This document shows, in pieces, positions 32,439-40,779 of a stretch of 43,873 nucleotides of DNA (its first letter is position 1; each line of letters begins with the position of its first letter). The notes beneath the pieces are model-generated. The model saw only the letters and a list, made by a program, of their open reading frames with translations. It was not told where the DNA came from and made no database searches. The stretch is taken from assembly GCA_030525525.1 (NCBI GenBank), contig JAUNEN010000006.1, positions 35,225-79,097 of the forward strand. The letters run 5' to 3'. Source of the stretch: Erysipelotrichaceae bacterium (GTDB taxonomy: Bacteria; Bacillota_I; Bacilli_A; Erysipelotrichales; Erysipelotrichaceae). The position numbers and the translations under genes were made by a program.

Positions 32439-32615
32439 ATGCCCGTAACAGTTGATAAGGATATGTGCATCGGCTGCGGAGCTTGTGTAGGCGTTTGCCC
32501 GGTTACTGCTCTGTCACTCGATGATGAAGGAAAGTCCGAATGCAACGAGGATATCTGCATTACATGCCTCGCATGCACAGGAGCTTGCCCTGTTTCCGCT
32601 ATTTCTGAGAAATAA
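32439..32615 (+). CDS. 2[4Fe-4S] ferredoxin
   Basis: A small protein of 58 residues. Two complete cluster motifs C-x2-C-x2-C-x3-C-P are present: Cys10, 13, 16, 20 (MCIGCGACVGVCP) and Cys40, 43, 46, 50 (ICITCLACTGACP). This is the clostridial-type low-potential electron carrier that serves pyruvate:ferredoxin oxidoreductase, hydrogenases or radical SAM enzymes. GGAGG stands 7 nt before the ATG. A terminator follows within 20 nt, so it is monocistronic. The radical SAM enzyme MiaB is the next gene, but it has its own promoter. Confidence 0.95.
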   Translation: MPVTVDKDMCIGCGACVGVCPVTALSLDDEGKSECNEDICITCLACTGACPVSAISEK

Positions 32616-32633
32616 TAAGAAACATAATGAAAG

Positions 32634-32658
32634 AACCGGTTGCCCAACCGGTTTTTTT
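32634..32658 (+). terminator. Terminator of the ferredoxin gene
   Basis: AACCGG (32634-32639) pairs with CCGGTT (32648-32653), followed by TTTTT. Confidence 0.85.
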
Positions 32659-32670
32659 CATGCGCTTTTC

Positions 32671-32679
32671 TGCTATAAT
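32671..32679 (+). promoter_or_regulatory. Leaderless extended -10 promoter of miaB
   Basis: TGC-TATAAT is a perfect extended -10 (box 32674-32679). Seven bases later comes the ATG at 32687, with no Shine-Dalgarno. No good -35 is present in the T-rich stretch upstream, as is usual for extended -10 promoters. Confidence 0.7.
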
Positions 32680-32686
32680 GTTCGAC

Positions 32687-34135
32687 ATGATGAAAAACAA
32701 TACAGAACGATATATACTGCCTGAAATGCGCCGTGAAGCCAACCGCGCAAGCCGCAATACTGCATCCGAATGCACCAGATTTGTCATGAGTGCAGAAGCG
32801 GAGAATCTCGGCAGAGGAAAGAAATATTACATCCGTACATACGGATGCCAGGCTAATGTCAGAGACGGGGAAACGCTTGCCGGAATCCTCGAGCTGATGG
32901 GTTTTGAAATGTGCGAATCAACAGAAGAGGCGGATCTTCTGATTTTCAATACATGTGCCATCCGTCAGGCGGCCGAAGACCGTGTGTTCGGAGAAATCGG
33001 CTCGCTGAAATCAGTCAAGGCCAGACACCCGGGACAGATCATCTGTCTTTGCGGCTGCATGGCCCAGGAAGAGGTTGTCATTGAAAAGATCCTGAAATCC
33101 TATCCGCAGGTGGATCTTGTTTTCGGCACCCACAATCTGTGGCGTCTGCCGGAGCTGCTGTTAAAGGTGATGTCAAAGAAGGAACGCACCATCGAAGTCT
33201 ATTCCGAAGAAGGAGATCTCATTGAAGATCTGCCGGTCAGAAGAAGCACATCCTGCAAAGGATTTGTTCATATCATGTACGGCTGCGATAAATTCTGCAC
33301 CTATTGCATTGTTCCTTATACAAGAGGAAGAGAGCGCTCAAGACGTAAGGAAGATATCATCGAAGAAATCATGACCCTCAAACAGCAGGGCATGAAGGAA
33401 GCAGTGCTGCTCGGCCAGAATGTCAATGCCTACGGCAAGGATCTGAAGATGGAAGACGGTTTTACTTCGCTGCTTGAAAGCTGCGCTGAAACCGGCATTG
33501 AAAGAATCCGTTTCTATACAAGTCATCCCCGCGATTATTCTTCAACAACCATTGACGCAATGGTAAAGTATCCGAATATCATGAGAAGCCTCCATCTGCC
33601 GGTGCAGTCCGGTTCGGATGAAATCCTGAAGAGAATGAACCGTGGCTATACAAATGATTCCTACCGCCGTCTTTATGATGAGATGCGCAGCAAAATCAGC
33701 GATATCACATTTACAACCGATCTGATTGTCGGCTTTCCTTCCGAAACCGATGAGCAGTTCCAGGCAACCCTGGATCTTGTAGATTACTGTCAGTTTGATA
33801 TGGCATATTCTTTTGTCTATTCACCCCGCGCCGGAACACCGGCTGCGCGAATGGAAGACAATATTCCGCTTTCCGTCAAGAAAGAGCGCCTTCAGATTCT
33901 CAATGACAGACTTTCCGATATCGCCGCCAAACGCAACCGTGAATATGTCGGCAGAACATTGAAGGTCTTGTGCGAAGGTCCTTCCAAAAAGAATGAGAAT
34001 GTATACAGCGGCTACAGCGAGGAAAACAAGCTTGTCAACTTCACCGGTCCTGCCGGTCTTAAGGATCAGATCATCGAAGTGAAGATCACGGAATCTCACA
34101 GTTTCTCACTTGACGGAACGGCGTCTTGTGAATGA
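32687..34135 (+). CDS. miaB: tRNA-2-methylthio-N6-dimethylallyladenosine synthase MiaB
   Basis: A radical SAM methylthiotransferase of 482 residues that adds the 2-methylthio group to i6A37 in tRNAs. The UPF0004 domain binds the second cluster through Cys in TYGCQANVRD, NTCAIR and CGCMAQ. The radical SAM cluster is GCDKFCTYCIVPYTRGRERS (C-x3-C-x2-C), and a TRAM domain closes the protein (about 415-482). An N-terminal extension of about 45 residues precedes the first motif, as in Bacillus YmcB. The start is ATG-ATG at 32687; a -10 box 7 nt upstream and the lack of a Shine-Dalgarno indicate a leaderless message. Confidence 0.96.
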   Translation: MMKNNTERYILPEMRREANRASRNTASECTRFVMSAEAENLGRGKKYYIRTYGCQANVRDGETLAGILELMGFEMCESTEEADLLIFNTCAIRQAAEDRVFGEIGSLKSVKARHPGQIICLCGCMAQEEVVIEKILKSYPQVDLVFGTHNLWRLPELLLKVMSKKERTIEVYSEEGDLIEDLPVRRSTSCKGFVHIMYGCDKFCTYCIVPYTRGRERSRRKEDIIEEIMTLKQQGMKEAVLLGQNVNAYGKDLKMEDGFTSLLESCAETGIERIRFYTSHPRDYSSTTIDAMVKYPNIMRSLHLPVQSGSDEILKRMNRGYTNDSYRRLYDEMRSKISDITFTTDLIVGFPSETDEQFQATLDLVDYCQFDMAYSFVYSPRAGTPAARMEDNIPLSVKKERLQILNDRLSDIAAKRNREYVGRTLKVLCEGPSKKNENVYSGYSEENKLVNFTGPAGLKDQIIEVKITESHSFSLDGTASCE

Positions 34136-34155
34136 GGGACTGTTTAAGCTATAAT
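34126..34155 (+). promoter_or_regulatory. Promoter of the RNase J-ftsK operon
   Basis: TTGTGA (34126-34131, overlapping the miaB stop codon), 18 nt and TATAAT (34150-34155). A GGAGG is then followed by the ATG at 34201. Confidence 0.65.
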
Positions 34156-34200
34156 ATTGACGACAGCTTTTAATCGTTAAAACAACGGAGGAAATATAAT

Positions 34201-35868
34201 ATGAGTAAAGTTCGCATATTTGCCCTTGGCGGCCTTGATGAGGACGGCAAGAACATGTATGTTGTTCAGAATGGCGAAGATATATTCGTCATGGAATGCG
34301 GAATGAAATATCCCGAAACCGATCAGCTCGGTGTCGAGATGATCATTCCCGATTTCCGCTTTCTGAAGGAAAATGCAGACAAAATCAAGGCAGTGTTTAT
34401 CACGCACGGCCATGATGATGTCATGGCTGCTCTGCCGGCACTTCTGCATGAGCTGCCCAAAGTACCTGTCTATATGGCTCCGCTGACAGCTTTGATGTTC
34501 GAAAGAAAAGCAAAGAAGGCAGGTCTTACAAATCTGAACATCCACAGAATCATGCGCAATGCCAGATTCAAAATCGGCAAGACAGAGATCATCACATTCG
34601 GAACAACCCAGTCAATCGCCGACGGCTTCGGTGTTGCCATCAGAACAGCGGACGGCTTTATTGTCTATTCCAGTGAGTTCATTGTTGACTATGACACAAA
34701 AAACGAAGCTTTCCGCATGGAAATCACCAATATCACAACACTCGGCGATGCCGGAGTCCTGGCATTGTTATGCGAGTCGGTCGGTTCGACAAGAGAGGGC
34801 CACAGCTCACCGAATCATAAGATCACGCCGTCCATCGAGCCTTATTTTGAAAATTCGGAAGGCAGAATGTTCATCACTCTGTTCAATCAGAATATCTACC
34901 GCGTGATTGAGGTCATCGAGCTTGCCAACAAATACAACCGCAAAGTATTGATTTATGATACCGAGCTGCGCAGCCTGATGGCTGATATGGCAAAGCTTGG
35001 ATATTATCATATTCCGGCCGGCCTTGAAGTGGCGCCGAGCTCCTTCACAAATGATCTTGACAATGTCATCGTCATCATTGCCGGCACCGGCAAATCCATT
35101 TTCCGCAAGGTTCACAGAATCGCATCCCACGAAGATGAGAATATCGAACTCAGAAATACGGATACCGTGATCATTGCTTCGCCGGCTGTTCCGGGTACGG
35201 AGCGCGAGGAAGCTGTGATGGAAGATGATCTTTACAAAGAAGCCGGAAGAGTTCTGACAGTTGACTCCAAGCGCACATTCACAATGCATGCGAGCATTGA
35301 AGATCTCAAGATGATGATCTATCTCATGCATCCGAAATACTATGTACCGGTCAAAGGCGAATACCGTCAGCTGATCGCAAATGCGAATATCGCCCTTGAT
35401 ATGGGATACAGTGCCGCAAATATCATCGTCATGGACAACGGCCAGGTGGCTGAAATCAATGACGGCGCTCTGAAGCGCAGCTTTGACGAAGTGCCGGTCG
35501 ACAACATCATGGTCGACGGAAATGACAGGCTTGATGAAAGCGGAATGATCCTCAAGGACCGTGAGCTGCTTTCAACGGATGGCGCGATTGTCGTCGGTAT
35601 TGTCATCAATCATGCAAGCAAAGAAATCATCGGCGGACCCGACGTTCAGAGCAGAGGTGTGATATACTTAAAAGACGCCGACTACATCGTCAAGGAGATC
35701 GGCAACATTATGGAAAGAACGATTGAGGACGCAGTTGCCGACGGCCGCTATGACAATATGAGCTGCCGCGCCGAAGCACGTGAAAAGATCAGCCGCTATG
35801 TCATCCGTGAAACCGGAAAGAGGCCGATGATCCTGCCGGCAATTGTCGAAATCAATACTGTTGACTAA
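34201..35868 (+). CDS. rnjB: RNase J paralogue with degraded active site (RNase J2-like)
   Basis: A metallo-beta-lactamase/beta-CASP protein of 555 residues colinear with RNase J. The fold is clear (LGGLDEDGKNMY; HPKYYVPVKGEYRQL; the C-terminal domain SAAVIVGIVI-like TDGAIVVGIVINHAS). The catalytic residues are mostly lost. H-x-H-x-D-H is H69-G-H71-D-D73-V74; the N-H-S-I-P-D motif is T136-Q137-S-I-A-D141; the G-D-F motif is S-E159-F; the S-G-H-A motif keeps His363 (TMHAS); and the V-H-G-E-Y motif is V-K385-G-E-Y. Nuclease activity is therefore unlikely, and a J1-binding role like that of RNase J2 is plausible. RNase J directly before spoIIIE/ftsK matches the Bacillus rnjB locus region. GGAGG precedes the ATG. 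Confidence 0.88.
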   Translation: MSKVRIFALGGLDEDGKNMYVVQNGEDIFVMECGMKYPETDQLGVEMIIPDFRFLKENADKIKAVFITHGHDDVMAALPALLHELPKVPVYMAPLTALMFERKAKKAGLTNLNIHRIMRNARFKIGKTEIITFGTTQSIADGFGVAIRTADGFIVYSSEFIVDYDTKNEAFRMEITNITTLGDAGVLALLCESVGSTREGHSSPNHKITPSIEPYFENSEGRMFITLFNQNIYRVIEVIELANKYNRKVLIYDTELRSLMADMAKLGYYHIPAGLEVAPSSFTNDLDNVIVIIAGTGKSIFRKVHRIASHEDENIELRNTDTVIIASPAVPGTEREEAVMEDDLYKEAGRVLTVDSKRTFTMHASIEDLKMMIYLMHPKYYVPVKGEYRQLIANANIALDMGYSAANIIVMDNGQVAEINDGALKRSFDEVPVDNIMVDGNDRLDESGMILKDRELLSTDGAIVVGIVINHASKEIIGGPDVQSRGVIYLKDADYIVKEIGNIMERTIEDAVADGRYDNMSCRAEAREKISRYVIRETGKRPMILPAIVEINTVD

Positions 35869-35876
35869 GGAAGTAA

Positions 35877-38435
35877 ATGGCTAGGAAAACAAAGGTACAG
35901 ATCGAAAAAGAAAAAAGTCATGAGCTCAGACAATGGATCACTGTTGTGATCCTTTCTGCATTCATTCTGATCGGAATGATGAAAACCGGAATTGTCGGGC
36001 TCTTTCTTTTCAACCTGCAGAGATATCTCTTCGGCAATCTGTTCTGGATTGTGCTGGGACTTGCTGTCGGACTGATACTTCTGAATATGCTCAACCGCAG
36101 ACACGGCATTGAGCAGAAAAACCCGGTACCTGTGATTCTGATCGTATGCGGCATCATGATGCTTTGCACATATGCAGATATCCATGACGGTACAACCGGA
36201 TGGTCACCGTTTATCGATATGGTGGCCCTGTATAAGCTGTATTTCAGTGCGGAAGGGGCGATGAATGCGTCCGGCGGACTTGCCGGAGCATTTCTCTATG
36301 CAATCTGCTCGATGCTCTTCGGCAGACCGGGCACGCTGCTGATTATTGCAGTTCTCTTTATTATTTCGGCTTTGCTTGTAGTATCTCTTGATGTCTATAA
36401 AAAGGCTTTTGCATTTATCGCCGACTTCTTCAGAACCCCGGGCCGTGAAGAAGAGCTTGAAGAAGAAAGAGAACTGAAGAAAAAACAGAAAGAACCGAAG
36501 GAACCGCTGAATCTCTGGAACTGGATTGATACCCATAAAAAGAAAAAAGAGGTGCATCCGAAGGTCAGAAGGAAAATGCCTGCTGAAGAAGAGTATGACT
36601 ATGAACCGATTTATGAGCCGGCTGAAGAACCTCAGGATGTTCCGGTTGTCAGAACTCTTTACAATATCCGCGCAGACGGGCCGACTCAGGAAATCCCGAT
36701 TGTTCAGATTCCCGGGCGCGTGATCTCTTCGAAAAAGTCGGTGTTCATCAATATTGATGACCTCTATGAAGCTCCGTTTATCAACGAAAAGGCAAAAATC
36801 AATGAACCGGAAGAAGTCTATGACGAATATGAAGAGCCGGTTTATGAAGAGGAAGAGCCTGATGTTTATGATGAAGTGAATGAAGAAGAGGAAACTTACG
36901 AAGACGAAGTCACTCCGGAACCTGTTCCTGTACAGAGTGTTCCGGTGAGTGCTCCGGAAGTGAAAAAGCCTCAGCCGAAACCGAAAAAGAACAGGATTTA
37001 CCGCATGCCGAATCCGAATGCGGTTCTTGACAATATCACAAAAAGCCCGGCCCAGGCTGACAATGAAGCGGCCGCTGCCGAAAAGGGTGAGCTTCTGTTA
37101 AGAATTCTCAGAAACTTCGATATTGAAGCGGAGCTGATCGATACCCATATCGGTCCTTCCGTCACCCAGTTTGAAATCAGACCGGATGTCAATGTCAAGG
37201 TATCAAAGATCCTCGGCTTAACCGATAACATCAAGATGCAGCTGGCTGCCAAGGATGTGCGTATCGAAGCGCCGATTCCGGGCCGCAATGCGGTCGGTGT
37301 TGAAATCCCGAATGTTTCTTCAACACCTGTCTGCATGAAAGAGCTGATCAAAATGATTCCGCCGAAGGACAAAGACCGTAAACTGCTTTTCATGGTCGGT
37401 AAGGATCTGCTTGGCGAAGCTGTGACATGCCGTCTTGACCGGATGCCGCATCTGCTGATTGCGGGTGCCACCGGTTCGGGTAAATCCGTCTGTATGAACT
37501 CAATTATCACTTCATTGCTGTTAAGAACAAAGCCGGATGAAGTCAAGATGCTGCTGATCGATCCGAAGAAGGTTGAGTTTACGCCTTATCAGGATATTCC
37601 TCATCTGATCGGTCCGGTTATCAATGACCCGACAAAAGCTTCAACAGCACTGAAAGTGATCGTGCAGATGATGGATGAGCGCTACAACATCTTCTCAGCC
37701 TGCGGTGTAAGAAATATCGAAGTCTATAACGAGAAAGTCAAAGCGCAGGGCGGCAGACCCAACGCAGACGGTTCTCCGGCTCCGCAGATGATGCCTTATA
37801 TTGTCGTCATCATCGATGAGCTTGCCGATCTGATGGCAGTTGCCGGTAAGGAAGTCGAAACATCGATTCAGCGTATCACGCAGCTTGCCCGTGCAGCCGG
37901 TATTCATCTGATTGTCGCAACCCAGAGACCGAGCGTTGATGTTATTACAGGTCTTATCAAAGCGAATATTCCGAGCCGTATTGCATTCTCCGTATCCTCG
38001 GCAACCGATTCAAGAACAATTCTTGACCATGCCGGTGCAGAGAGATTGCTTGGACATGGCGATATGCTGTATATGCCGATCGGTATGAATGCGCCGATCC
38101 GTGTACAGGGTGTATTCGTAACCGATGAGGAAGTGCAGAGAATCACCGATGAAGTCAAGAAAAACGGAGCGCCTGAATACAATGATCACTTCATCATGCT
38201 GGAAGGTGTTGAAGGCAACGAAGGTGTGATCAGCGTCAATGAGGATCCGATGTTCAAAGAAGTGAAAGATTATGTCATCGAGGCACAGAAGGCATCTACT
38301 TCGCTTCTGCAAAGACGCTTCGGCATCGGCTACAACCGTGCCGCAAGAATGATCGATGCACTGGAAAGCGCCGGTGTGATCGGTCCTGCACAGGGATCCA
38401 AACCCCGTGAAGTCTATATCAAACCTGAGAAATGA
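35877..38435 (+). CDS. ftsK: DNA translocase FtsK/SpoIIIE
   Basis: A septal DNA pump of 852 residues. Four membrane segments lie in the first 180 residues. An acidic, proline-rich linker (about 185-370: repeated Glu/Asp with Y-E, P-V) follows. The motor carries Walker A GATGSGKSV (530-538), the Walker B region YIVVIIDELADLM, and RLARAAGIHLIVATQRPSVDVITG. The gamma winged-helix domain at the end reads STSLLQRRFGIGYNRAARMIDALE. It moves chromosome DNA through the closing septum. It is 8 nt downstream of the RNase J gene, so the two are co-transcribed. Confidence 0.97.
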   Translation: MARKTKVQIEKEKSHELRQWITVVILSAFILIGMMKTGIVGLFLFNLQRYLFGNLFWIVLGLAVGLILLNMLNRRHGIEQKNPVPVILIVCGIMMLCTYADIHDGTTGWSPFIDMVALYKLYFSAEGAMNASGGLAGAFLYAICSMLFGRPGTLLIIAVLFIISALLVVSLDVYKKAFAFIADFFRTPGREEELEEERELKKKQKEPKEPLNLWNWIDTHKKKKEVHPKVRRKMPAEEEYDYEPIYEPAEEPQDVPVVRTLYNIRADGPTQEIPIVQIPGRVISSKKSVFINIDDLYEAPFINEKAKINEPEEVYDEYEEPVYEEEEPDVYDEVNEEEETYEDEVTPEPVPVQSVPVSAPEVKKPQPKPKKNRIYRMPNPNAVLDNITKSPAQADNEAAAAEKGELLLRILRNFDIEAELIDTHIGPSVTQFEIRPDVNVKVSKILGLTDNIKMQLAAKDVRIEAPIPGRNAVGVEIPNVSSTPVCMKELIKMIPPKDKDRKLLFMVGKDLLGEAVTCRLDRMPHLLIAGATGSGKSVCMNSIITSLLLRTKPDEVKMLLIDPKKVEFTPYQDIPHLIGPVINDPTKASTALKVIVQMMDERYNIFSACGVRNIEVYNEKVKAQGGRPNADGSPAPQMMPYIVVIIDELADLMAVAGKEVETSIQRITQLARAAGIHLIVATQRPSVDVITGLIKANIPSRIAFSVSSATDSRTILDHAGAERLLGHGDMLYMPIGMNAPIRVQGVFVTDEEVQRITDEVKKNGAPEYNDHFIMLEGVEGNEGVISVNEDPMFKEVKDYVIEAQKASTSLLQRRFGIGYNRAARMIDALESAGVIGPAQGSKPREVYIKPEK

Positions 38436-38457
38436 AGCCTGTATGGCTTCATTTTTA
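38431..38457 (+). terminator. Terminator of ftsK
   Basis: AATGAAGCC (38431-38439) pairs with GGCTTCATT (38445-38453), followed by TTTT. The 5' arm includes the ftsK stop codon. Confidence 0.88.
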
Positions 38458-38481
38458 CTCTCTGCGGTTAGTGTAAACTAA

Positions 38482-38509
38482 TTGACTTTGATCAATAAAT
38501 CCTTATGAT
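38482..38509 (+). promoter_or_regulatory. Promoter of the small Cys-rich protein gene
   Basis: TTGACT (38482-38487), 16 nt and TATGAT (38504-38509). Confidence 0.65.
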
Positions 38510-38531
38510 AAAGACGACGGAGGCAGAGGAA

Positions 38532-38738
38532 ATGAATGCAGGAACATTGATTGTATTGATCATGATCGCGCTTCTTGTCTATGTATGTGTCCGCTATCTC
38601 GTCAATAACGGGCTCGATTCATGTACAGGGGAGTGTTCCGGATGCGGCCCTGTCTGCAAGTGGAGCAGGGATATTCAGAAGGCTCAGCGCTCGATCGCCA
38701 GAAAGAAGAAAATCAAAAAGCTTCTTCATATCAGCTGA
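38532..38738 (+). CDS. FeoB-associated-type Cys-rich membrane protein
   Basis: A protein of 68 residues with one membrane segment (about 4-24), then GLDSCTGECSGCGPVCKW with four cysteines and a basic tail (SIARKKKIKKLL). The layout matches the small Cys-rich membrane proteins often encoded with FeoB ferrous-iron transporters, but no feo gene is in the window. The ATG at 38532 was chosen for the GGAGG 8 nt upstream; the open frame extends to 38505. The role in metal handling is inferred. A strong terminator follows. Confidence 0.7.
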   Translation: MNAGTLIVLIMIALLVYVCVRYLVNNGLDSCTGECSGCGPVCKWSRDIQKAQRSIARKKKIKKLLHIS

Positions 38739-38770
38739 TATCTGTATTTTTGAAGCAGAAGAGAAAGAAG

Positions 38771-38803
38771 GACGGATTTGTACTGCACAAATCTGTCTTT
38801 TTT
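38771..38803 (+). terminator. Terminator after the Cys-rich protein gene
   Basis: GACGGATTTGT (38771-38781) pairs with ACAAATCTGTC (38787-38797), with one wobble, then TTTTTT. Confidence 0.9.
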
Positions 38804-38886
38804 GATTGTAAAAGGCAGATCTGTATTTTTTGAAAAAGCGAAGATCAATAACAGAATAAATATAAATAGAAAGACAGGAGGGTAAT

Positions 38887-39204
38887 ATGTTTTCAGTTTG
38901 TACAATCGCCGGCTATATCGAAACCGAGCCGGTGATTGACCGGGTCGCAGCCGGAATTACGGATGCATGGATGAAACTCAGAATAGACAGGGCTTTCCGC
39001 AATTATGACGGAACGATGTCATATGATGTTCTGAAGGTGAAGCTGTGGCGGGGAATCGCCGAAGAATGCGCTGCCGCATGCAGAAAGGGAGATTTTGTGA
39101 TCCTGCAGGGAAGGATTCAATCGGAAATGAAGGATGATGAATCAGTTCCTCTGATCATCGCGGAAAAGGTTTCCTATCCCCGCAGCACTGTGCGCGCAAA
39201 TTAA
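38887..39204 (+). CDS. SSB-like OB-fold protein
   Basis: A protein of 105 residues with a single OB fold: VCTIAGYIETEPV (strand 1), WMKLRIDRAFRNYDG, DVLKVKLWRGIAEECAAACRKGDFVILQGRIQS (the usual V-x-x-W-x-x-x-A-E-x-x-x-x-x-x-K-G-D-x-V-x-x-x-G-R-x-Q-S of single-stranded DNA-binding proteins) and LIIAEKVSYP. It lacks the long acidic tail that recruits partners in housekeeping SSB, so it is an accessory paralogue or a PriB-like protein. An excellent AGGAGGG stands before the ATG. It is transcribed toward ffh. Confidence 0.82.
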   Translation: MFSVCTIAGYIETEPVIDRVAAGITDAWMKLRIDRAFRNYDGTMSYDVLKVKLWRGIAEECAAACRKGDFVILQGRIQSEMKDDESVPLIIAEKVSYPRSTVRAN

Positions 39205-39260
39205 TATTTAGGAAGCTGAGTATTGCTGTGTTAGAATAGAGGCGCAAGCGAGGTAATACT

Positions 39261-40691
39261 ATGGCTTTTGATTCATTGAGTGAAAGACTGAATAAAGCGA
39301 TGCGGGATGTTGCCGGCAACGGCACACTGACCGATGCAAATATGGAAGATATGCTCAAGGAAGTGCGGCTTGCACTCCTGGAAGCAGATGTCAACTACAG
39401 AATTGTCAAGCAGTTCCTGGAAGAGATCAGAGAAAAGGCAAGAGGCGAGGATGTACTCAACAGCGTTGAGCCCGGACAGCAGCTTGTCAAGATCGTTCAT
39501 GATCAGATCATTGAACTGCTCGGCACCGATGATGCGGAAATCAAATTCAAAGAGAGCGGCATCACAACGATCATGATGGTCGGTCTTCAGGGTACCGGTA
39601 AAACAACTTCGGCAGCCAAGATCGCCAAAATCTTCAAAGAAAAGAATGAACGCAAAGTTCTCATGATTGCGGCGGACGTGATCCGTCCTGCAGCTATTGA
39701 ACAGCTGCAGACTCTCGGCAATGAGATCGGCGTTGATGTCTACACGCTCGGCCCTGACAAGAGTGCAAAGGAAACAGTCGGCCGAGGCATGATCTATGCC
39801 AATGAAAACGGCTATGACACTGTCATTATCGATACTGCCGGCCGTCTGCACATTGATGAAGAGCTGATGGATGAACTCAGAGTCATCAATGTCAATGTCG
39901 AACCGGATGAAATATTGCTGACGGTTGACGCAATGACCGGTCAGGACATTGTCAATGTTGCCCGTGCATTTGCCGAAGCACTCCCTCTGACAGGTCTGGT
40001 TGTCACAAAGTTTGACGGCGACTCAAGAGGCGGCGGCGTTCTTTCCGTCAAGAAGATTACCGGTGTTCCGGTCAAGTTTGTCGGTGAAGGTGAAAAGCTC
40101 GATGATCTTTCTGTCTTCCATCCCGACCGTATGGCCGACCGTATTCTCGGTATGGGTGACATCGTTTCCCTGGTTGAAAGAGCCCAGGAAAAGATGGACC
40201 TTGAAGAAACAGAAAAGATGGCCGAGAGAATGCTCAACGGTCAGTTTACGATGGATGACATGCTGAAGCAGTTCGATCAGATCAGCAAGCTCGGTCCGCT
40301 TTCAGGCATCATGAAGATGCTGCCGGGAATGAACCAGTATGCAGGTCTGTTGGATGAGGCAAAGGCGGGCGACGCCATGAAGCATACAAAGGCAATCATT
40401 CAGTCCATGACGCCGTATGAAAGAGCGCATCCCGAAAAGCTCAGAGGCACGATGAAAAAGAGAATTGCGAGAGGCAGCGGCACAACCGTCAATGATGTCA
40501 ACAAGCTGATCAACCAGTTCTCAAGAGTCAAGAAGCAGATCGACCAGCTCGGTGCACTCAACCGCAGCGGAAGCCTGAATGAGGAATCTCTGGAAAAGAT
40601 GATGAACAATGTTCAGAGCCAGATGGATGATCCCCGTCTTCAGCAGCAGATGAAAGAACTGCAGGCAAGAAACAAAAAATTCAGATTCTGA
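39261..40691 (+). CDS. ffh: Signal recognition particle protein Ffh
   Basis: The SRP GTPase of 476 residues that recognises signal sequences of nascent membrane proteins. The N domain (1-85) is followed by the G domain with GLQGTGKTTSAAKIA (P-loop, about 108), DVIRPAAIEQL, DTAGRLHIDEELMDELR (switch II) and TKFDGDSRGGG. The M domain from about 300 is rich in methionine (FDQISKLGPLSGIMKMLPGM; RKRIARGSGTTVNDVNKLINQF). Length is standard. A GAGG stands 8 nt before the ATG. The ylxM gene that often precedes ffh is absent. Confidence 0.98.
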   Translation: MAFDSLSERLNKAMRDVAGNGTLTDANMEDMLKEVRLALLEADVNYRIVKQFLEEIREKARGEDVLNSVEPGQQLVKIVHDQIIELLGTDDAEIKFKESGITTIMMVGLQGTGKTTSAAKIAKIFKEKNERKVLMIAADVIRPAAIEQLQTLGNEIGVDVYTLGPDKSAKETVGRGMIYANENGYDTVIIDTAGRLHIDEELMDELRVINVNVEPDEILLTVDAMTGQDIVNVARAFAEALPLTGLVVTKFDGDSRGGGVLSVKKITGVPVKFVGEGEKLDDLSVFHPDRMADRILGMGDIVSLVERAQEKMDLEETEKMAERMLNGQFTMDDMLKQFDQISKLGPLSGIMKMLPGMNQYAGLLDEAKAGDAMKHTKAIIQSMTPYERAHPEKLRGTMKKRIARGSGTTVNDVNKLINQFSRVKKQIDQLGALNRSGSLNEESLEKMMNNVQSQMDDPRLQQQMKELQARNKKFRF

Positions 40692-40700
40692 GAAAAAATC

Positions 40701-40734
40701 AAAGGTGTCAAGGTTTTTGCCTTGACACCTTTAT
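40701..40734 (+). terminator. Terminator of ffh
   Basis: AAAGGTGTCAAGG (40701-40713) pairs perfectly with its complement (40720-40732) over a 6-nt loop. The tail is TTATT, so termination relies mainly on the 13-bp stem. Confidence 0.75.
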
Positions 40735-40749
40735 TCACTGTGCTATAAT
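40722..40749 (+). promoter_or_regulatory. Strong promoter of the rpsP operon inside the ffh terminator
   Basis: TTGACA (40722-40727, perfect), 16 nt and TATAAT (40744-40749, perfect, with TGC before it). The -35 box is the 3' arm of the ffh terminator stem. Confidence 0.85.
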
Positions 40750-40779
40750 CGTCAATGCTGAACCAAGGAGGTAACAGAA

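Noticed and set aside
38742..38832. Two similar stretches (ATCTGTATTTTTGAA-like) flanking a terminator
   Set aside because: Short, imperfect and T-rich; the similarity is probably from low complexity, and nothing suggests a mobile element or attachment site.
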